Source: DUNY01 sp964520055
GTDB taxonomy: Bacteria > Bacillota > Thermosediminibacteria > Thermosediminibacterales > Tepidanaerobacteraceae
DNA length: 64,000 nucleotides
Reading direction: 5' to 3'
Assembly: GCA_964520055.1 (NCBI GenBank)
Contig: CAZFME010000001.1
Span: forward strand, 1 to 64,000
Part shown: positions 63,492 to 64,000 of the stretch, in pieces
How the letters are laid out: each line of letters begins with the position of its first letter
How positions within the stretch are numbered: position 1 is the first letter of the stretch
Made by a program: the position numbers and the translations under genes
The notes under the pieces: generated by a model
Seen by the model: only the letters and a program-made list of their open reading frames with translations
Database searches by the model: none
What the model was told of the DNA's origin: nothing

Positions 63492-63551
63492 AAACAAAAT
63501 AATCAGCCTGCAACTTCTGGTGACAATCGACTGCCACCGGTTATGCATGGC

Positions 63552-63596
63552 AGCCTCTCTTTTCGGAAAACATTCCGTTAAGGGGGGCTTTTTTTT
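63552..63596 (+). terminator. Terminator of the sigma-54 locus
   Basis: agcctctctttt pairs imperfectly with ttaaggggggct around an inner cggaa/ttccg hairpin, followed by eight T. Confidence 0.7.
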
Positions 63597-63662
63597 GAAG
63601 TTTGTCAATAAAAGCAGCCTCTGATATAATAAAGTCAATGTTTAAGTCAGAGGCGGAGTAGA

Positions 63663-64000
63663 GTGTATAGTTTTTTAAAATACCCCGGTGAGCATATAGA
63701 TGATTTATTGTGTAAGGGTTTAAAAATAATCCAACATCAAAATTCTTACCGATTTGCTATAGATGCGGTGCTACTGGCTAATTTTGTGAAGGCAGGGAGA
63801 CAGGATAAAATAATGGATCTTGGTACCGGAAGCGGTGTGATTGCAATCTTGCTTTCAGCCAAAACCGATGCTAAGGAGATTGTAGGAATAGAGATCTCTC
63901 AAGAGGCTTTCGACCGGGCTGTAAGAAGTGTAAAGATGAATAAACTTCAAGAGCGGATAAAAATTGTCCATGGTGATCTAAAGGAATCCGCCAATATTTA
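63663..64000 (+). CDS. tRNA1(Val) A37 methyltransferase-like protein (3' end cut)
   Basis: The first 112 codons are in the window. GTG start with SD aggcggag. It reads a TrmN6/YfiC-type opening (GLKIIQHQNSYRFAIDAVLL) and SAM motif I MDLGTGSGVIAILL. Family members methylate N6 of A37 in tRNA; in Firmicutes the gene neighbours rRNA/tRNA genes such as rsmI (YabC). The rest lies beyond the window. Confidence 0.85.
   Translation, partial: MYSFLKYPGEHIDDLLCKGLKIIQHQNSYRFAIDAVLLANFVKAGRQDKIMDLGTGSGVIAILLSAKTDAKEIVGIEISQEAFDRAVRSVKMNKLQERIKIVHGDLKESANI

Noticed and set aside
1..64000. CRISPR array or prophage
   Set aside because: No regular spaced direct repeats and no phage structural or integrase genes seen in the window.

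Overview
The window is the replication-origin region of an endospore-forming, low-GC Firmicute, most likely an anaerobic member of the class Clostridia. The gene order rpmH-rnpA-yidD-yidC-jag-mnmE-mnmG-rsmG-noc-parA-parB on the minus strand, facing dnaA-oriC-dnaN-rlbA-recF-DUF721-remB-gyrB-gyrA on the plus strand, is the classical Firmicutes origin. A YyaC-type spore protease, Spo0J/Soj and Noc homologues, Gram-positive style lipoproteins, SpoIIIJ-type short YidC and frequent TTG/GTG starts with strong Shine-Dalgarno (SD) sites all fit. A genus cannot be named from sequence alone. A run of 100 Ns (27384-27483) shows that this is a scaffold from a draft assembly.

Left arm (1-42186, nearly all minus strand). 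From the edge inward there are: a truncated LysM-G5-M23 peptidase; a decayed EamA transporter; an M1 peptidase; three tRNAs (Gly, Glu, Lys); a COG2509-type flavoprotein; an M20 amidohydrolase-OppABCDF peptide uptake operon with a divergent LysR regulator and visible operator-like palindromes; and the dnaB-rplI-gdpP-yybS-rpsR-ssb-rpsF block. Next come a conserved small-gene stretch (DUF951, MscS, YedF, CvpA, a beta-propeller, TPR, YyaC, two YkuS paralogues), bactofilin with an M23 partner, and DUF4446. A small variable islet (about 29.6-33.2 kb) holds an IS200-like remnant, DUF554, a lipoprotein, a small membrane protein and a frameshifted PLD/DpnI-type nuclease. It sits between DUF4446 and parB, with a perfect parS palindrome at its inner edge.

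Origin (42187-44020). dnaA is followed by a 257-bp intergenic region with DnaA boxes, a run of DnaA-trio triplets and an AT-rich tract. These together look like a complete basal unwinding element.

Right arm (44021-64000, plus strand apart from one small zinc-ribbon gene). It carries the dnaN-gyrA replication genes, an Orn/Lys/Arg decarboxylase-family gene, and tmk-darA(yaaQ)-yaaR-holB-yaaT. It continues with a YugP-type zinc peptidase and a sigma-54-controlled catabolic locus: an enhancer-binding protein with an N-terminal Rossmann domain, an FAD amino-acid oxidoreductase, a DapA-family enzyme and a sodium:solute symporter. A tRNA-modification-type methyltransferase is cut by the window edge. 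GdpP (c-di-AMP phosphodiesterase) and DarA (c-di-AMP receptor) place both breakdown and sensing of c-di-AMP near the origin.

The less ordinary points are: a roughly 190-240 bp MITE-like element in two inverted copies plus a fragment; the sigma-54 locus with a well-spaced -24/-12 promoter and upstream palindromes; the decayed nuclease; an SD-sequestering hairpin before one YkuS paralogue; an in-frame start-stop mini-ORF before parA; and gyrase residues associated elsewhere with quinolone insensitivity. I did not find a clearly new multi-gene system; the sigma-54 locus and the repeat family are the strongest leads.
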